In this document: piece by piece, positions 49,241-62,431 of the stretch
How positions within the stretch are numbered: position 1 is the first letter of the stretch
Layout: the number at the start of each line of letters is the position of its first letter
NCBI GenBank assembly: GCA_945910005.1
Contig: CAMDTW010000523.1
Span: forward strand, 372,001 to 436,000
DNA length: 64,000 nt
Direction of reading: 5' to 3'
DNA from: Isoperla grammatica
Taxonomy: Eukaryota; Arthropoda; Insecta; Plecoptera; Perlodidae
Position numbers and translations under genes: made by a program
The notes under the pieces: generated by a model
Told to the model about the DNA's origin: nothing
The model's database searches: none
What the model saw: the letters and a program-made list of their open reading frames with translations, nothing else

Positions 49241-51542
49241 TCTTATATGCTGAGTCTTATATGCTGAGTCTTATTTGCTGGGTCTTATATGCAGGTTCTT
49301 ATACGCTGAGTCTTATATGCTGAGTCTTATATGCTGGTTCTTATATGCAGGTTCTTATATGCTGAGTCTTATATGCTGGGTCTTATATGCTGGGTCTTAT
49401 ATGCTGGGTCTTATATGCTGGGTCTTATATACTGAGTCTTATATGCTGAGTCTTATATGCAGGGTCTTATATGCAGGGTCTTATATGCTGAGTCTTATAT
49501 GCAGGGTCTTATATGCAGGGTCTTTAATGCTGAGTCTTATATGCTGGGTCTAATATGCTGGGTCTTATATGCTGGGTCTTATATGCTGAGTCTTATATGC
49601 TGGGTCTTATATGCTGAGTCTTATATGCTGAGTCCTATATGCTGAGTCTTATATGCTGAGTCTTATATGCTGGGTCTAATATGCTGGGTCTTATATGCTG
49701 GGTCTAATATGCTGGGTCTTATATGCTGAGTCTTATATGCAGGGTTCTATATGCGGGGTCTTATATGCTGAGTCTTATATGCAGGGTCTTATATGCAGGG
49801 TCTTAAATGCTGATTCTTATATGCTGGGTCTAATATGCTGGGTCTTCTATGCTGGGTCTTATATGCTGGGTCTTATATGCTGAGTCTAATATGCAGGGTC
49901 TTATATGCAGGGTCTTATATGCTGAGTCTTATATGCAGGGTCTTATATGCTGGGTCTTATATGCTGGGTCTTATATGCTGGGTCTTATATGCTTAGTCTT
50001 ATATGCAGGGTCTTATATGCAGGGTCTTATATGCTAAGTCTTATATGCTTAGTCTTATATGCTGGGTCTTATATGCTGAGTCTTATATGCTGGGTCTTAT
50101 ATGCAGGTTCTTATATGCTGAGTCTTATATGCTGAGTCTTATATGCTGAGTCTTATATGCTGAGTCTTATATTCTGGGTCTTATATGCTGGGTCTTATAT
50201 GCTGGGTCTTATTTGCTGGGTCTTATATGCTGGGTCTTATATGCTGGGTCTTAAATGCTGAGTCTTATATGCTGGGTCTTATATGCTGAGTCTTATATGC
50301 TGAGTCTTATATGCTGGGTCTTATATGCTGGGTCTTATATGCTGGGTCTTATATGCTGAGTCTTATATGCTGGGTCTTATTTGCTGGGTCTTATATGCTG
50401 GGTCTAAAATGCTGGGTCATATATGCTGAGTCTTATATGCTGGGTATTATATGCTGGGTCTTATATGCTGAGTCTTATATGCTGGGTCTTATATGCTGGG
50501 TCTTATACGCTAGGTCTTATATGCTGGGTCTTATATGCTGAGTCTTATATGCTGGGTCTTATATGCTAAGTCTCATATGCTGAGTCTTATATGCTGAGTC
50601 TTATATGCTGAGTCTTATACGCTGAGTCTTATATGCAGGTTCTCATATGCTGAGTCTTATAACCTGAGTCTTATATGCTGAGTCTTATATGCAGGTTCTT
50701 ATATGCTGGGTCTTATATGCTGAGTCTTATATGCTTGGTCTTATATGCTGTGTCTTATATGCAGGTTCTTATATGCTGAGTCTTATATGCTGAGTCTGGT
50801 ATGCTGAGTCTTATATGCAGGTTCTTATATGCTGGGTCTTATATGCTAAATCTTATATGCTGGGTCTTATATGCTGGGTCTTATATGCTGGGTCTTATAT
50901 GCTGGGTCTTATATGCAGGGTCTTAAATGCTCAGTCTTATATGCTGTGTCTAATTTGCTGGGTCTTATATGCTGGGTCTTATATGCTGGGTCTTATATGC
51001 TGGGTCTTATATGCTGAGTCTTATATGCTGAGTCTTATATGCTGGGTCTTATATGCTGAGTCTTATATGCTGGTTTTTATATGCTGGGTCTTATATGCTG
51101 AGTCTTATATGCAGGTTCTTATATGCTAAGTCTAAAATGCAGGTTCTTTTATGCAGGTTCTTATATGCAGGTTCTTATATGCTGAGTCTTATATGCAGGT
51201 TCTTAAATGCTGGGTCTTATATGCTGAGTCTTATATGCTGGGTCTTATATGCTGAGTCTTATATGCAGGTTCTTATATGATGAGTCTTATATGATGAGTC
51301 TCATATGCTGACTCTTATATGCTGACCCTTACATGCTGGGTCTTATATGCTGGGTCTTATATGCCGGGTCTTATATGCTGGGTCTTAAATGCTGAGTCTT
51401 ATATGCTTGGTCTTATATGCTGAATCTAATATGCTGGGTCTAATATGCTGGGTCTTTAATGCTGAGTCTTATATGCAGGGTCTTATATGCAGGGTCTTAT
51501 ATGCTGAGTCTTATATGCTGGGTCTAATATGCTGGGTCTTAT
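47986..51542 (+). repeat. Distant copy of 5,262-8,636
   Basis: The segment aligns with the left end of the window at offsets 42,724 and 42,906, spanning the 6.1/6.5-kb copy end at 49,240 and the c-type HOR. It includes GCGGGGTC near 49,753, the k markers CTAAATC (about 50,847) and TCTAATTTG (about 50,950), and paired ATGATGAG near 51,278-51,296. It shows that segments more than 40 kb apart share private variants. Confidence 0.85.
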
Positions 51543-52494
51543 ATGCTGGGTCTTATACGCTGGGTCTTATATGCTGAGTCTTATATGCAGGGTCTTATAT
51601 GCAGGGTCTTATATGCTAAGTCTTATATGCAGGGTCTTATATGCAGGGTCTTATATGCTGAGTCTTATATGCTGGGTCTAATATGCTGGGTCTTATATGC
51701 TGGGTCTTATATGCTGGGTCTTATATGCTGAGTCTTATATGCAGGGTCTTATAAACAGGGTCTTATATGCTGAGTCTTATATGCAGGGTCTTATATGCTG
51801 GGTCTTATATGCTGGGTCTTATATGCTGGGTCTTATATGCTGAGTCTTACATGCAGGGTCTTATATGCAGGGTCTTATATGCTGAGTCTTATATGCTTAG
51901 TCTTATATGCTGGGTCTTATATGCTGAGTCTTATATGCTGGGTCTTATATGCAGGTTCTTATATGCTGAGTCTTTTATGCTGAGTCTTATATGCTGAGTC
52001 TTATATGCTGAGTCTTATATGCTGGGTCTTATATGCTGGGTCTTATATGCTGGGTCTTATATGCTGGGTCTTATATGCTGGGTCTTATATGCTGGGTCTT
52101 ATATGCTGGGTCTTAAATGCTGAGTCTTATATGCTGGGTCTTATATGCTAAGTCTTATATGCTGAGTGTTATATGCTGGGTCTTATATGCTGGGTCTTAT
52201 ATGCTGGGTCTTATATGCTGAGTCTTATATGCTGGGTCTTATATGCTGGGTCTTATATGCTGAGTCTTATATGCTGGGTCTTATATGCTGGGTCTTATAC
52301 GCTAGGTCTTATATGCTGGGTCTTATATGCTGAGTCTTATACGCTGGGTCTTATATGCTAAGTCTCATATGCTGAGTCTTATATGCTGAGTCTTATATTC
52401 TGAGTCTTATACGCTGAGTCTTATATGCAGGTTCTTATATGCTGAGTCTTATATGCTGAGTCTTATATGCTGAGTCTTATATGCTGGGTCTTAT
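49093..52494 (+). repeat. HOR interval 11, c type, 3,402 bp
   Basis: This is the second occurrence of the c arrangement. It matches 6,369-8,636 at offset 42,724, then 42,906 after about 49,760 because the 182-bp segment missing near 7,030 is present here. From about 51,543 it matches 10,891-11,842 instead (offset 40,652). Markers are TCCTATATG near 49,634, TTCTATG at 49,845, TCTAAAATG at 50,404, TATAACCTGAG near 50,660 and TGTTATATG at 52,168. Confidence 0.85.
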
Positions 52495-55400
52495 ATGCTG
52501 GGTCTTATATGCAGGGTCTTATATGTTGAGTCTTATATGCTGGTTCTAATATGCTGGGTCTTATATGCTGGGTCTTATATGCTGGGTCTAATATGCTGGG
52601 TCTTATATGCTGGGTCTTACATGCTGAGTCTTTTATGCAGGTTCTTATATGCTGAGTCTTATATGCTGAGTCTTATTTGCTGGGTCTTATATGCAGGTTC
52701 TTATACGCTGAGTCTTATATGCTGAGTCTTATATGCTGGTTCTTATATGCAGGTTCTTATATGCTGAGTCTTATATGCTGGGTCTTATATGCTGGGTCTT
52801 ATATGCTGGGTCTTATATGCTGGGTCTTATTTACTGAGTCTTATATGCTGGGTCTAATATGCTAAGTCTTATATGCAGGTTCTTATATGCTAAGTCTTAT
52901 ATGCAGGTTCTTATATGCTGAGTCTTATATGCTGAGTCTTATATGCTGGGTCTTATATGCAGGTTCTTATATGCTGAGTCTTATATGCTGGGTCTTATAT
53001 GCAGGTTCTTATATGCTGAGTCTTATATGCAGAGTCTTAAATGCTGGGTCTTATAGCTGGGTCTTATATGCTGGATCTTATATGCTGAGTCTTATATGCT
53101 GGGTCTAATGTGCTAGGTCTTATATGCAGGTTCTTATATGCTGAGTCTTATATGCAGGTTCTTATATGCTGAGTCTTATATGCTGGGTCTAATGTGCTAG
53201 GTCTATATGCAGGTTCTTATATGCTGAGTCTTATATGCAGGTTCTTATATGCTGAGTCTTATATGCTGAGTCTTATATGCTGGGTCTTATATGCAGGTTC
53301 TTATATGCTGAGTCTTATATGCTGGGTCTTATATGCTGGGTCTAATATGCTGGGTCTTATATGCTTGGGTCTTATATGCTGAGTCTTATATGCTGCGTCT
53401 TATATTCTGGGTCTTATATGCTGGGTCTTATATGCTGAGTCTTATATGCAGGGTCTTATATGCTGAGTCTTTTATGCTGGGTCTTATATGCTGGGTCTTA
53501 TATGCTGGGTCTTATATGCTGAGTCTTATATGCTGGGTCTTATATGCTGGGTCTTATATGCAGGGTCTTATATGCTGAGTCTTATATGCTGGGTCTTATA
53601 TGCTGGGTCTTATATGCTGGGTCTTATATGCGGGTTCTTATATGCTGAGTCTTATATGCTGGGTCTTATATGCTGGGTCTTATATGCAGGGTCTTATATG
53701 CTGAGTCTTATATGCTGAGTCTTATATGCTGGGTCTTATATGCTGGGTCTTATATGCTGGGTCTTATATGCAGGGTCTTAAATGCTCAGTCTTATATGCT
53801 GGGTCTAATATGCTGGGTCTTATATGCTGGTTTTTATATGCTGGGTCTTATATGCTGGGTCTTATATGCTGAGTCTTATATGCTGGTTTTTATATGCTGG
53901 GTCTTATATGCAGGTTCTTATATGCAGGTTCTTATATGCTGAGTCTTATATGCAGGTTCTTAAATGCTGGGTCTTATATGCTGAGTCTTATATGCTGAGT
54001 CTTATATGCAGGTTCTTAAATGCTGGGTCTTATATGCTGAGTCTTATATGCTGGGTCTTATATGCTGAGTCTTATATGCTGACCCTTACATGCTGGGTCT
54101 TATATGCTGGGTCTTATATGCCGGGTCTTATATGCTGGGTCTTAAATGCTGGGTCTTATATGCTGGGTCTTATATGCCGGGTCTTATATGCTGGGTCTTA
54201 AATGCTGAGTCTTATATGCTGGGTCTTATATGCTGAATCTAATATGCTGGGTCTAATATGCTGGGTCTTATATGCTGAGTCTTATATGCAGGGTCTTATA
54301 TGCAGGGTCTTATATGCTGAGTCTTATATGCTGGGTCTAATATGCTGGGTCTTATATGCTGGGTCTTATACGCTGGGTCTTATATGCTGAGTCTTATATG
54401 CAGGGTCTTATATGCAGGGTCTTATATGCTAAGTCTTATATGCAGGGTCTTATATGCAGGGTCTTATATGGTGATTCTTATATGCTGGGTCTAATATGCT
54501 GGGTCTTATATGCTGGGTCTTATATGCTGGGTCTTATATGCTGAGTCTAATATGCAGGGTCTTATATGCAGGGTCTTATATGCTGAGTCTTATATGCTGA
54601 GTCTTATATGCTGGGTCTTATATGCTAAGTCTTATATGCTGGTTTTTATATGCTGGGTCTTATATGCTGAGTCTTATATGCAGGTTCTTATATGCTGAGT
54701 CTTAAATGCAGGTTCTTTTATGCAGGTTCTTATATGCAGGTTCTTATATGCTGAGTCTTATATGCAGGTTCTTAAATGCTGGGTCTTATATGCTGAGTCT
54801 TATATGCTGGGTCTTATATGCTGAGTCTTATATGCAGGTTCTTATATGATGAGTCTTATATGATGAGTCTCATATGCTGACTCTTATATGCTGACCCTTA
54901 CATGCTGGGTCTTATATGCTGGGTCTTATATGCCGGGTCTTATATGCTGGGTCTTAAATGCTGAGTCTTATATGCTGGGTCTTATATGCTGAATCTAATA
55001 TGCTGGATCTAATATGCTGGGTCTTATATGCTGAGTCTTATATGCAGGGTCTTATATGCAGGGTCTTATATGCTGAGTCTTATATGCTGGGTCTAATATG
55101 CTGGGTCTTATATGCTGGGTCTTATACGCTGGGTCTTATATGCTGAGTCTTATATGCAGGGTCTTATATGCAGGGTCTTATATGCTGAGTCTTATATGCA
55201 GGGTCTTATATGCAGGGTCTTATATGCTGAGTCTTATATGCTGGGTCTAAAATGCTGGGACTTATATGCTGGGTCTTATATGCTGGGTCTTATATGCTGA
55301 GTCTTATATGCAGGGTCTTATATGCAGGGTCTTATATGCTGAGTCTTATATGCAGGGTCTTATATGCTGGGTCTTATATGCTGGGTCTTATATGCTGGGT

Positions 55401-56567
55401 CTTATATGCTGAGTCTTATATGCAGGGTCTTATATGCAAGGTCTTATATGCTGAGTCTTATATGCTTAGTCTTATATGCGGGGTCTTATATGCTGAGTCT
55501 TATATGCTGGGTCTTATATGCAGGTTCTTATATGCTGAGTCTTATATGCTGAGTCTTATATGCTGAGTCTTATATGCTGAGTCTTATATGCTGGGTCTTA
55601 TATGCTGGGTCTTATATGCTGGGTCTTATATGCTGGGTCTTATATGCTGGGTCTTATATGCTGGGTCTTATATGCTGGGTCTTTAATGCTGAGTCTTATA
55701 TGCTGGGTCTTATATGCTGAGTCTTATATGCTGAGTCTTATATGCTGGGTCTAATATGCTGGGTCTTATATGCTGGGTCTTATATGCTGGGTCTTATATG
55801 CTGAGTCTTATATGCAGGGTCTTATAAACAGGGTCTTATATGCTGAGTCTTATATGCAGGGTCTTATATGCTGGGTCTTATATGCTGGGTCTTATATGCT
55901 GGGTCTTATATGCTGAGTCTTACATGCAGGGTCTTATATGCAGGGTCTTATATGCTGAGTCTTATATGCTTAGTCTTATATGCTGGGTCTTATATGCTGA
56001 GTCTTATATGCTGGGTCTTATATGCAGGTTCTTATATGCTGAGTCTTTTATGCTGAGTCTTATATGCTGAGTCTTATATGCTGAGTCTTATATGCTGGGT
56101 CTTATATGCTGGGTCTTATATGCTGGGTCTTATATGCTGGGTCTTATATGCTGGGTCTTATATGCTGGGTCTTATATGCTGGGTCTTAAATGCTGAGTCT
56201 TATATGCTGGGTCTTATATGCTAAGTCTTATATGCTGAGTCTTATATGCTGGGTCTTATATGCTGGGTCTTATATGCTGGGTCTTATATGCTGAGTCTTA
56301 TATGCTGGGTCTTATATGCTGGGTCTTATATGCTGAGTCTTATATGCTGGGTCTTATATGCTGGGTCTTATACGCTAGGTCTTATATGCTGGGTCTTATA
56401 TGCTGAGTCTTATACGCTGGGTCTTATATGCTAAGTCTCATATGTTGAGTCTTATATGCTGAGTCTTATATTCTGAGTCTTATACGCTGAGTCTTATATG
56501 CAGGTTCTTATATGCTGAGTCTTATATGCTGAGTCTTATATGCTGAGTCTTATATGCTGGGTCTTAT
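52495..56567 (+). repeat. HOR unit 12, a type, 4,073 bp
   Basis: The 13-mer is at 53,046-53,058, a second 13-mer (AGGTCTATATGCA) at 53,199-53,211, and the 15-mer at 53,352-53,366. The net slip of -1 agrees with the length, 13 more than 290 monomers. It matches 35,234-38,760 at offset 17,443, then 17,429, then 17,807, and contains the 27-monomer segment that is deleted near 37,850. CAAGGTC at 55,437 links it to the copy at 44,154. Confidence 0.88.
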
Positions 56568-59500
56568 ATGCTGGGTCTTATATGCAGGGTCTTATATGTT
56601 GAGTCTTATATGCTGGTTCTAATATGCTGGGTCTTATATGCTGGGTCTTATATGCTGGGTCTAATATGCTGGGTCTTATATGCTGGGTCTTACATGCTGA
56701 GTCTTTTATGCAGGTTCTTATATGCTGAGTCTTATATGCTGAGTCTTATTTGCTGGGTCTTATATGCAGGTTCTTATACGCTGAGTCTTATATGCTGAGT
56801 CTTATATGCTGGTTCTTATATGCAGGTTCTTATATGCTGAGTCTTATATGCTGGGTCTTATATGCTGGGTCTTATATGCTGGGTCTTATATGCTGGGTCT
56901 TATTTACTGAGTCTTATATGCTGGGTCTAATATGCTAAGTCTTATATGCAGGTTCTTATATGCTAAGTCTTATATGCAGGTTCTTATATGCTGAGTCTTA
57001 TATGCTGAGTCTTATATGCTGGGTCTTATATGCAGGTTCTTATATGCTGAGTCTTATATGCTGGGTCTTATATGCAGGTTCTTATATGCTGAGTCTTATA
57101 TGCAGAGTCTTAAATGCTGGGTCTTATAGCTGGGTCTTATATGCTGGATCTTATATGCTGAGTCTTATATGCTGGGTCTAATGTGCTAGGTCTTATATGC
57201 AGGTTCTTATATGCTGAGTCTTATATGCAGGTTCTTATATGCTGAGTCTTATATGCTGGGTCTAATGTGCTAGGTCTTATATGCAGGTTCTTATATGCTG
57301 AGTCTTATATGCAGGTTCTTATATGCTGAGTCTTATATGCTGAGTCTTATATGCTGGGTCTTATATGCAGGTTCTTATATGCTGAGTCTTATATGCTGGG
57401 TCTTATATGCTGGGTCTAATATGCTGGGTCTTATATGCTTGGGTCTTATATGCTGAGTCTTATATGCTGCGTCTTATATTCTGGGTCTTATATGCTGGGT
57501 CTTATATGCTGAGTCTTATATGCAGGGTCTTATATGCTGAGTCTTTTATGCTGGGTCTTATATGCTGGGTCTTATATGCTGGGTCTTATATGCTGAGTCT
57601 TATATGCTGGGTCTTATATGCTGGGTCTTATATGCAGGGTCTTATATGCTGACTCTTATATGCTGGGTCTTATATGCTGGGTCTTATATGCTGGGTCTTA
57701 TATGCGGGTTCTTATATGCTGAGTCTTATATGCTGGGTCTTATATGCTGGGTCTTATATGCAGGGTCTTATATGCTGAGTCTTATATGCTGAGTCTTATA
57801 TGCTGGGTCTTATATGCTGGGTCTTATATGCTGGGTCTTATATGCAGGGTCTTAAATGCTCAGTCTTTTATGCTGGGTCTAATATGCTGGGTCTTATATG
57901 CTGGTTTTTATATGCTGGGTCTTATATGCTGGGTCTTATATGCTGAGTCTTATATGCTGGTTTTTATATGCTGGGTCTTATATGCAGGTTCTTATATGCA
58001 GGTTCTTATATGCTGAGTCTTATATGCAGGTTCTTAAATGCTGGGTCTTATATGCTGAGTCTTATATGCTGAGTCTTATATGCAGGTTCTTAAATGCTGG
58101 GTCTTATATGCTGAGTCTTATTTGCTGGGTCTTATATGCTGAGTCTTATATGCTGACCCTTACATGCTGGGTCTTATATGCTGGGTCTTATATGCCGGGT
58201 CTTATATGCTGGGTCTTTAATGCTGGGTCTTATATGCTGGGTCTTATATGCCGGGTCTTATATGCTGGGTCTTAAATGCTGAGTCTTATATGCTGGGTCT
58301 TATATGCTGAATCTAATATGCTGGGTCTAATATGCTGGGTCTTATATGCTGAGTCTTATATGCAGGGTCTTATATGCAGGGTCTTATATGCTGAGTCTTA
58401 TATGCTGGGTCTAATATGCTGGGTCTTATATGCTGGGTCTTATACGCTGGGTCTTATATGCTGAGTCTTATATGCAGGGTCTTATATGCAGGGTCTTATA
58501 TGCTTAGTCTTATATGCAGGGTCTTATATGCAGGGTCTTATATGGTGATTCTTATATGCTGGGTCTAATATGCTGGGTCTTATATGCTGGGTCTTATATG
58601 CTGGGTCTTATATGCTGAGTCTAATATGCAGGGTCTTATATGCAGGGTCTTATATGCTGAGTCTTATATGCTGAGTCTTATATGCTGGGTCTTATATGCT
58701 AAGTCTTATATGCTGGTTTTTATATGCTGGGTCTTATATGCTGAGTCTTATATGCAGGTTCTTATATGCTGAGTCTTAAATGCAGGTTCTTTTATGCAGG
58801 TTCTTATATGCAGGTTCTTATATGCTGAGTCTTATATGCAGGTTCTTAAATGCTGGGTCTTATATGCTGAGTCTTATATGCTGGGTCTTATATGCTGAGT
58901 CTTATATGCAGGTTCTTATATGATGAGTCTTATATGATGAGTCTCATATGCTGACTCTTATATGCTGACCCTTACATGCTGGGTCTTATATGCTGGGTCT
59001 TATATGCCAAGTCTTATATGCTGGGTCTTAAATGCTGAGTCTTATATGCTGGGTCTTATATGCTGAATCTAATATGCTGGATCTAATATGCTGGGTCTTA
59101 TATGCTGAGTCTTATATGCAGGGTCTTATATGCAGGGTCTTATATGCTGAGTCTTATATGCTGGGTCTAATATGCTGGGTCTTATATGCTGGGTCTTATA
59201 CGCTGGGTCTTATATGCTGAGTCTTATATGCAGGGTCTTATATGCAGGGTCTTATATGCTGAGTCTTATATGCAGGGTCTTATATGCAGGGTCTTATATG
59301 CTGAGTCTTATATGCTGGGTCTAAAATGCTGGGACTTATATGCTGGGTCTTATATGCTGGGTCTTAAATGCTGAGTCTTATATGCAGGGTCTTATATGCA
59401 GGGTCTTATATGCTGAGTCTTATATGCAGGGTCTTATATGCTGGGTCTTATATGCTGGGTCTTATATGCTGGGTCTTATATGCTGAGTCTTATATGCAGG

Positions 59501-60137
59501 GTCTTATATGCAGGGTCTTATATGCTGAGTCTTATATGCTTAGTCTTATATGCGGGGTCTTATATGCTGAGTCTTATATGCTGGGTCGTATATGCAGGTT
59601 CTTATATGCTGAGTCTTATATGCTGAGTCTTATATGCTGAGTCTTATATGCTGAGTCTTATATGCTGGGTCTTATATGCTGGGTCTTATATGCTGGGTCT
59701 TATATGCTGGGTCTTATATGCTGGGTCTTATATGCTGGGTCTTATATGCTGGGTCTTAAATGCTGAGTCTTATATGCTGGGTCTTATATGCTGAGTCTTA
59801 TATGCTGAGTCTTATATGCTGGGTCTTATATGCTGGGTCTTATATGCTGGGTCTTATATGCTGAGTCTTATATGCTGGGTCTTATATGCTTGGTCTTATA
59901 TGCTGAGTCTTATATGCTGGGTCTTATATGCTGGGTCTTATACGCTAGGTCTTATATGCTGGGTCTTATATGCTGAGTCTTATACGCTGGATCTTATATG
60001 CTAAGTCTCATATGCTGAGTCTTATATGCTGAGTCTTATATGCTGAGTCTTATACGCTGAGTCTTATATGCAGGTTCTTATATGATGAGTCTTATATGCT
60101 GAGTCTTATATGCTGAGTCTTATATGCTGGGTCTTAT
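56568..60137 (+). repeat. HOR unit 13, a type, 3,570 bp (255 monomers)
   Basis: The 13-mer is at 57,119-57,131 and the 15-mer at 57,426-57,440. The left part carries the CTGACTC (57,650) and TCTTTTATG (57,865) variants of units 8 and 10. The right part, from about 59,190, follows unit 6 (offset 29,548) instead of unit 10, with local variants TCTTAAATG at 59,364, TCGTATATG at 59,587 and ATGCTTGG near 59,888. It looks like a mosaic of two HOR lineages. Confidence 0.87.
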
Positions 60138-62431
60138 ATGCTGGGTCTTATATGCAGGGTCTTATATGTTGAGTCTTATATGCTGGGTCTAATATGCTGG
60201 GTCTTATATGCTGGGTCTTATATGCTGGGTCTAATATGCTGGGTCTTATATGCTGGGTCTTACATGCTGAGTCTTTTATGCAGGTTCTTATATGCTGAGT
60301 CTTATATGCTGAGTCTTATTTGCTGGGTCTTATATGCAGGTTCTTATACGCTGAGTCTTATATGCTGAGTCTTATATGCTGGTTCTTATATGCAGGTTCT
60401 TATATGCTGAGTCTTATATGCTGGGTCTTATATGCTGGGTCTTATATGCTGGGTCTTATATGCTGGGTCTTATATACTGAGTCTTATATGCTGGGTCTAA
60501 TATGCTGGGTCTTATATGCAGGTTCTTATATGCTAAGTCTTATATGCAGGTTCTTATATGCTGAGTCTTATATGCTGAGTCTTATATGCTGGGTCTTATA
60601 TGCAGGTTCTTATATGCTGAGTCTTATATGCTGGGTCTTATATGCAGGTTCTTATATGCTGAGTCTTATATGCAGAGTCTTATATGCTGGGTCTTATATG
60701 CTGGGTCTTATATGCTGGATCTTATATGCTGAGTCTTATATGCTGGGTCTAATGTGCTAGGTCTTATATGCAGGTTCTTATATGCTGAGTCTTATATGCA
60801 GGTTCTTATATGCTGAGTCTTATATGCTGAGTCTTATATGCTGGGTCTTATATGCAGGTTCTTATATGCTGAGTCTTATATGCTGGGTCTTATATGCTGG
60901 GTCTAATATGCTGGGTCTTATATGCTTGGGTCTTATATGCTGACTCTTATATGCTGCGTCTTATATTCTGGGTCTTATATGCTCAGTCTTATATGCTGAG
61001 TCTTATATGCAGGGTCTTATATGCAGGGTCTTATATGCTGAGTCTTATATGCTTAGTCTTAAATGCTGGGTCTTATATGCTGAATCTAATATGCTGGGTC
61101 TAATATGCTGGGTCTTATATGCTGAGTCTTATATGCAGGGTCTTATATGCAGGGTCTTATATGCTGAGTCTTTTATGCTGGGTCTTATATGCTGGGTCTT
61201 ATATGCTGGGTCTTATATGCTGAGTCTTATATGCTGGGTCTTATATGCTGGGTCTTATATGCAGGGTCTTATATGCTGAGTCTTATATGCTGGGTCTTAT
61301 ATGCTGGGTCTTATATGCTGGGTCTTATATGCGGGTTCTTATATGCTGAGTCTTATATGCTGGGTCTTATATGCTGGGTCTTATATGCAGGGTCTTATAT
61401 GCTGAGTCTTATATGCTGAGTCTTATATGCTGGGTCTTATATGCTGGGTCTTATATGCTGGGTCTTATATGCAGGGTCTTAAATGCTCAGTCTTATATGC
61501 TGGGTCTAATATGCTGGGTCTTATATGCTGGGTCTTATATGCTGGGTCTTATATGCTGGGTCTTTAATGCTGAGTCTTATATGCTGAGTCTTATATGCTG
61601 GGTCTTATATGCTGAGTCTTATATGCTGGTTTTTATATGCTGGGTCTTATATGCTGGGTCTTATATGCTGAGTCTTATATGCTGATTTTTATATGCTGGG
61701 TCTTATATGCAGGTTCTTATATGCAGGTTCTTATATGCTGAGTCTTATATGCAGGTTCTTAAATGCTGGGTCTTATATGCTGAGTCTTATATGCTGAGTC
61801 TTATATGCAGGTTCTTAAATGCTGGGTCTTATATGCTCAGTCTTATATGCTGGGTCTTATATGCTGAGTCTTATATGCTGACCCTTACATGCTGAGTCTT
61901 ATATGCTGGGTCTTATATGCCGGGTCTTATATGCTGGGTCTTAAATGCTGGGTCTTATATGCTGGGTCTTATATGCCGGGTCTTATATGCTGGGTCTTAA
62001 ATGCTGAGTCTTATATGCTGGGTCTTATATGCTGAATCTAATATGCTGGGTCGTATATGCTGGGTCTTATATGCTGAGTCTTATATGCAGGGTCTTATAT
62101 GCAGGGTCTTATATGCTGAGTCTTATATGCTGGGTCTAATATGCTGGGTCTTATATGCTGGGTCTTATACGCTGGGTCTTATATGCTTAGTCTTTTATGC
62201 AGGGTCTTATATGCAGGGTCTTATATGCTTAGTCTTATATGCAGGGTCTTATATGCAGGGTCTTATATGCTGATTCTTATATGCTGGGTCTAATATGCTG
62301 GGTCTTATATGCTGGGTCTTATATGCTGGGTCTTATATGCTGAGTCTAATATGAAGGGTCTTATATGCAGGGTCTTATATGCTGAGTCTTATATGCAGGG
62401 TCTTATATGCTGGGTCTTATATGCTGGGTCT
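60138..62431 (+). repeat. HOR interval 14, b type, running into omega copy 3
   Basis: It matches 30,590-32,883 at offset 29,548. It has TATATACTGAG near 60,474, the 15-mer at 60,913-60,927, no 13-mer, and TCGTATATG at 62,052. Differences from the earlier copy include CTCAG at 60,983, TATATGCTGGG at 61,590 where 32,042 has TATTTG, CTGATTTTTATATG at 61,684 and CTCAG at 61,837. Confidence 0.88.
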
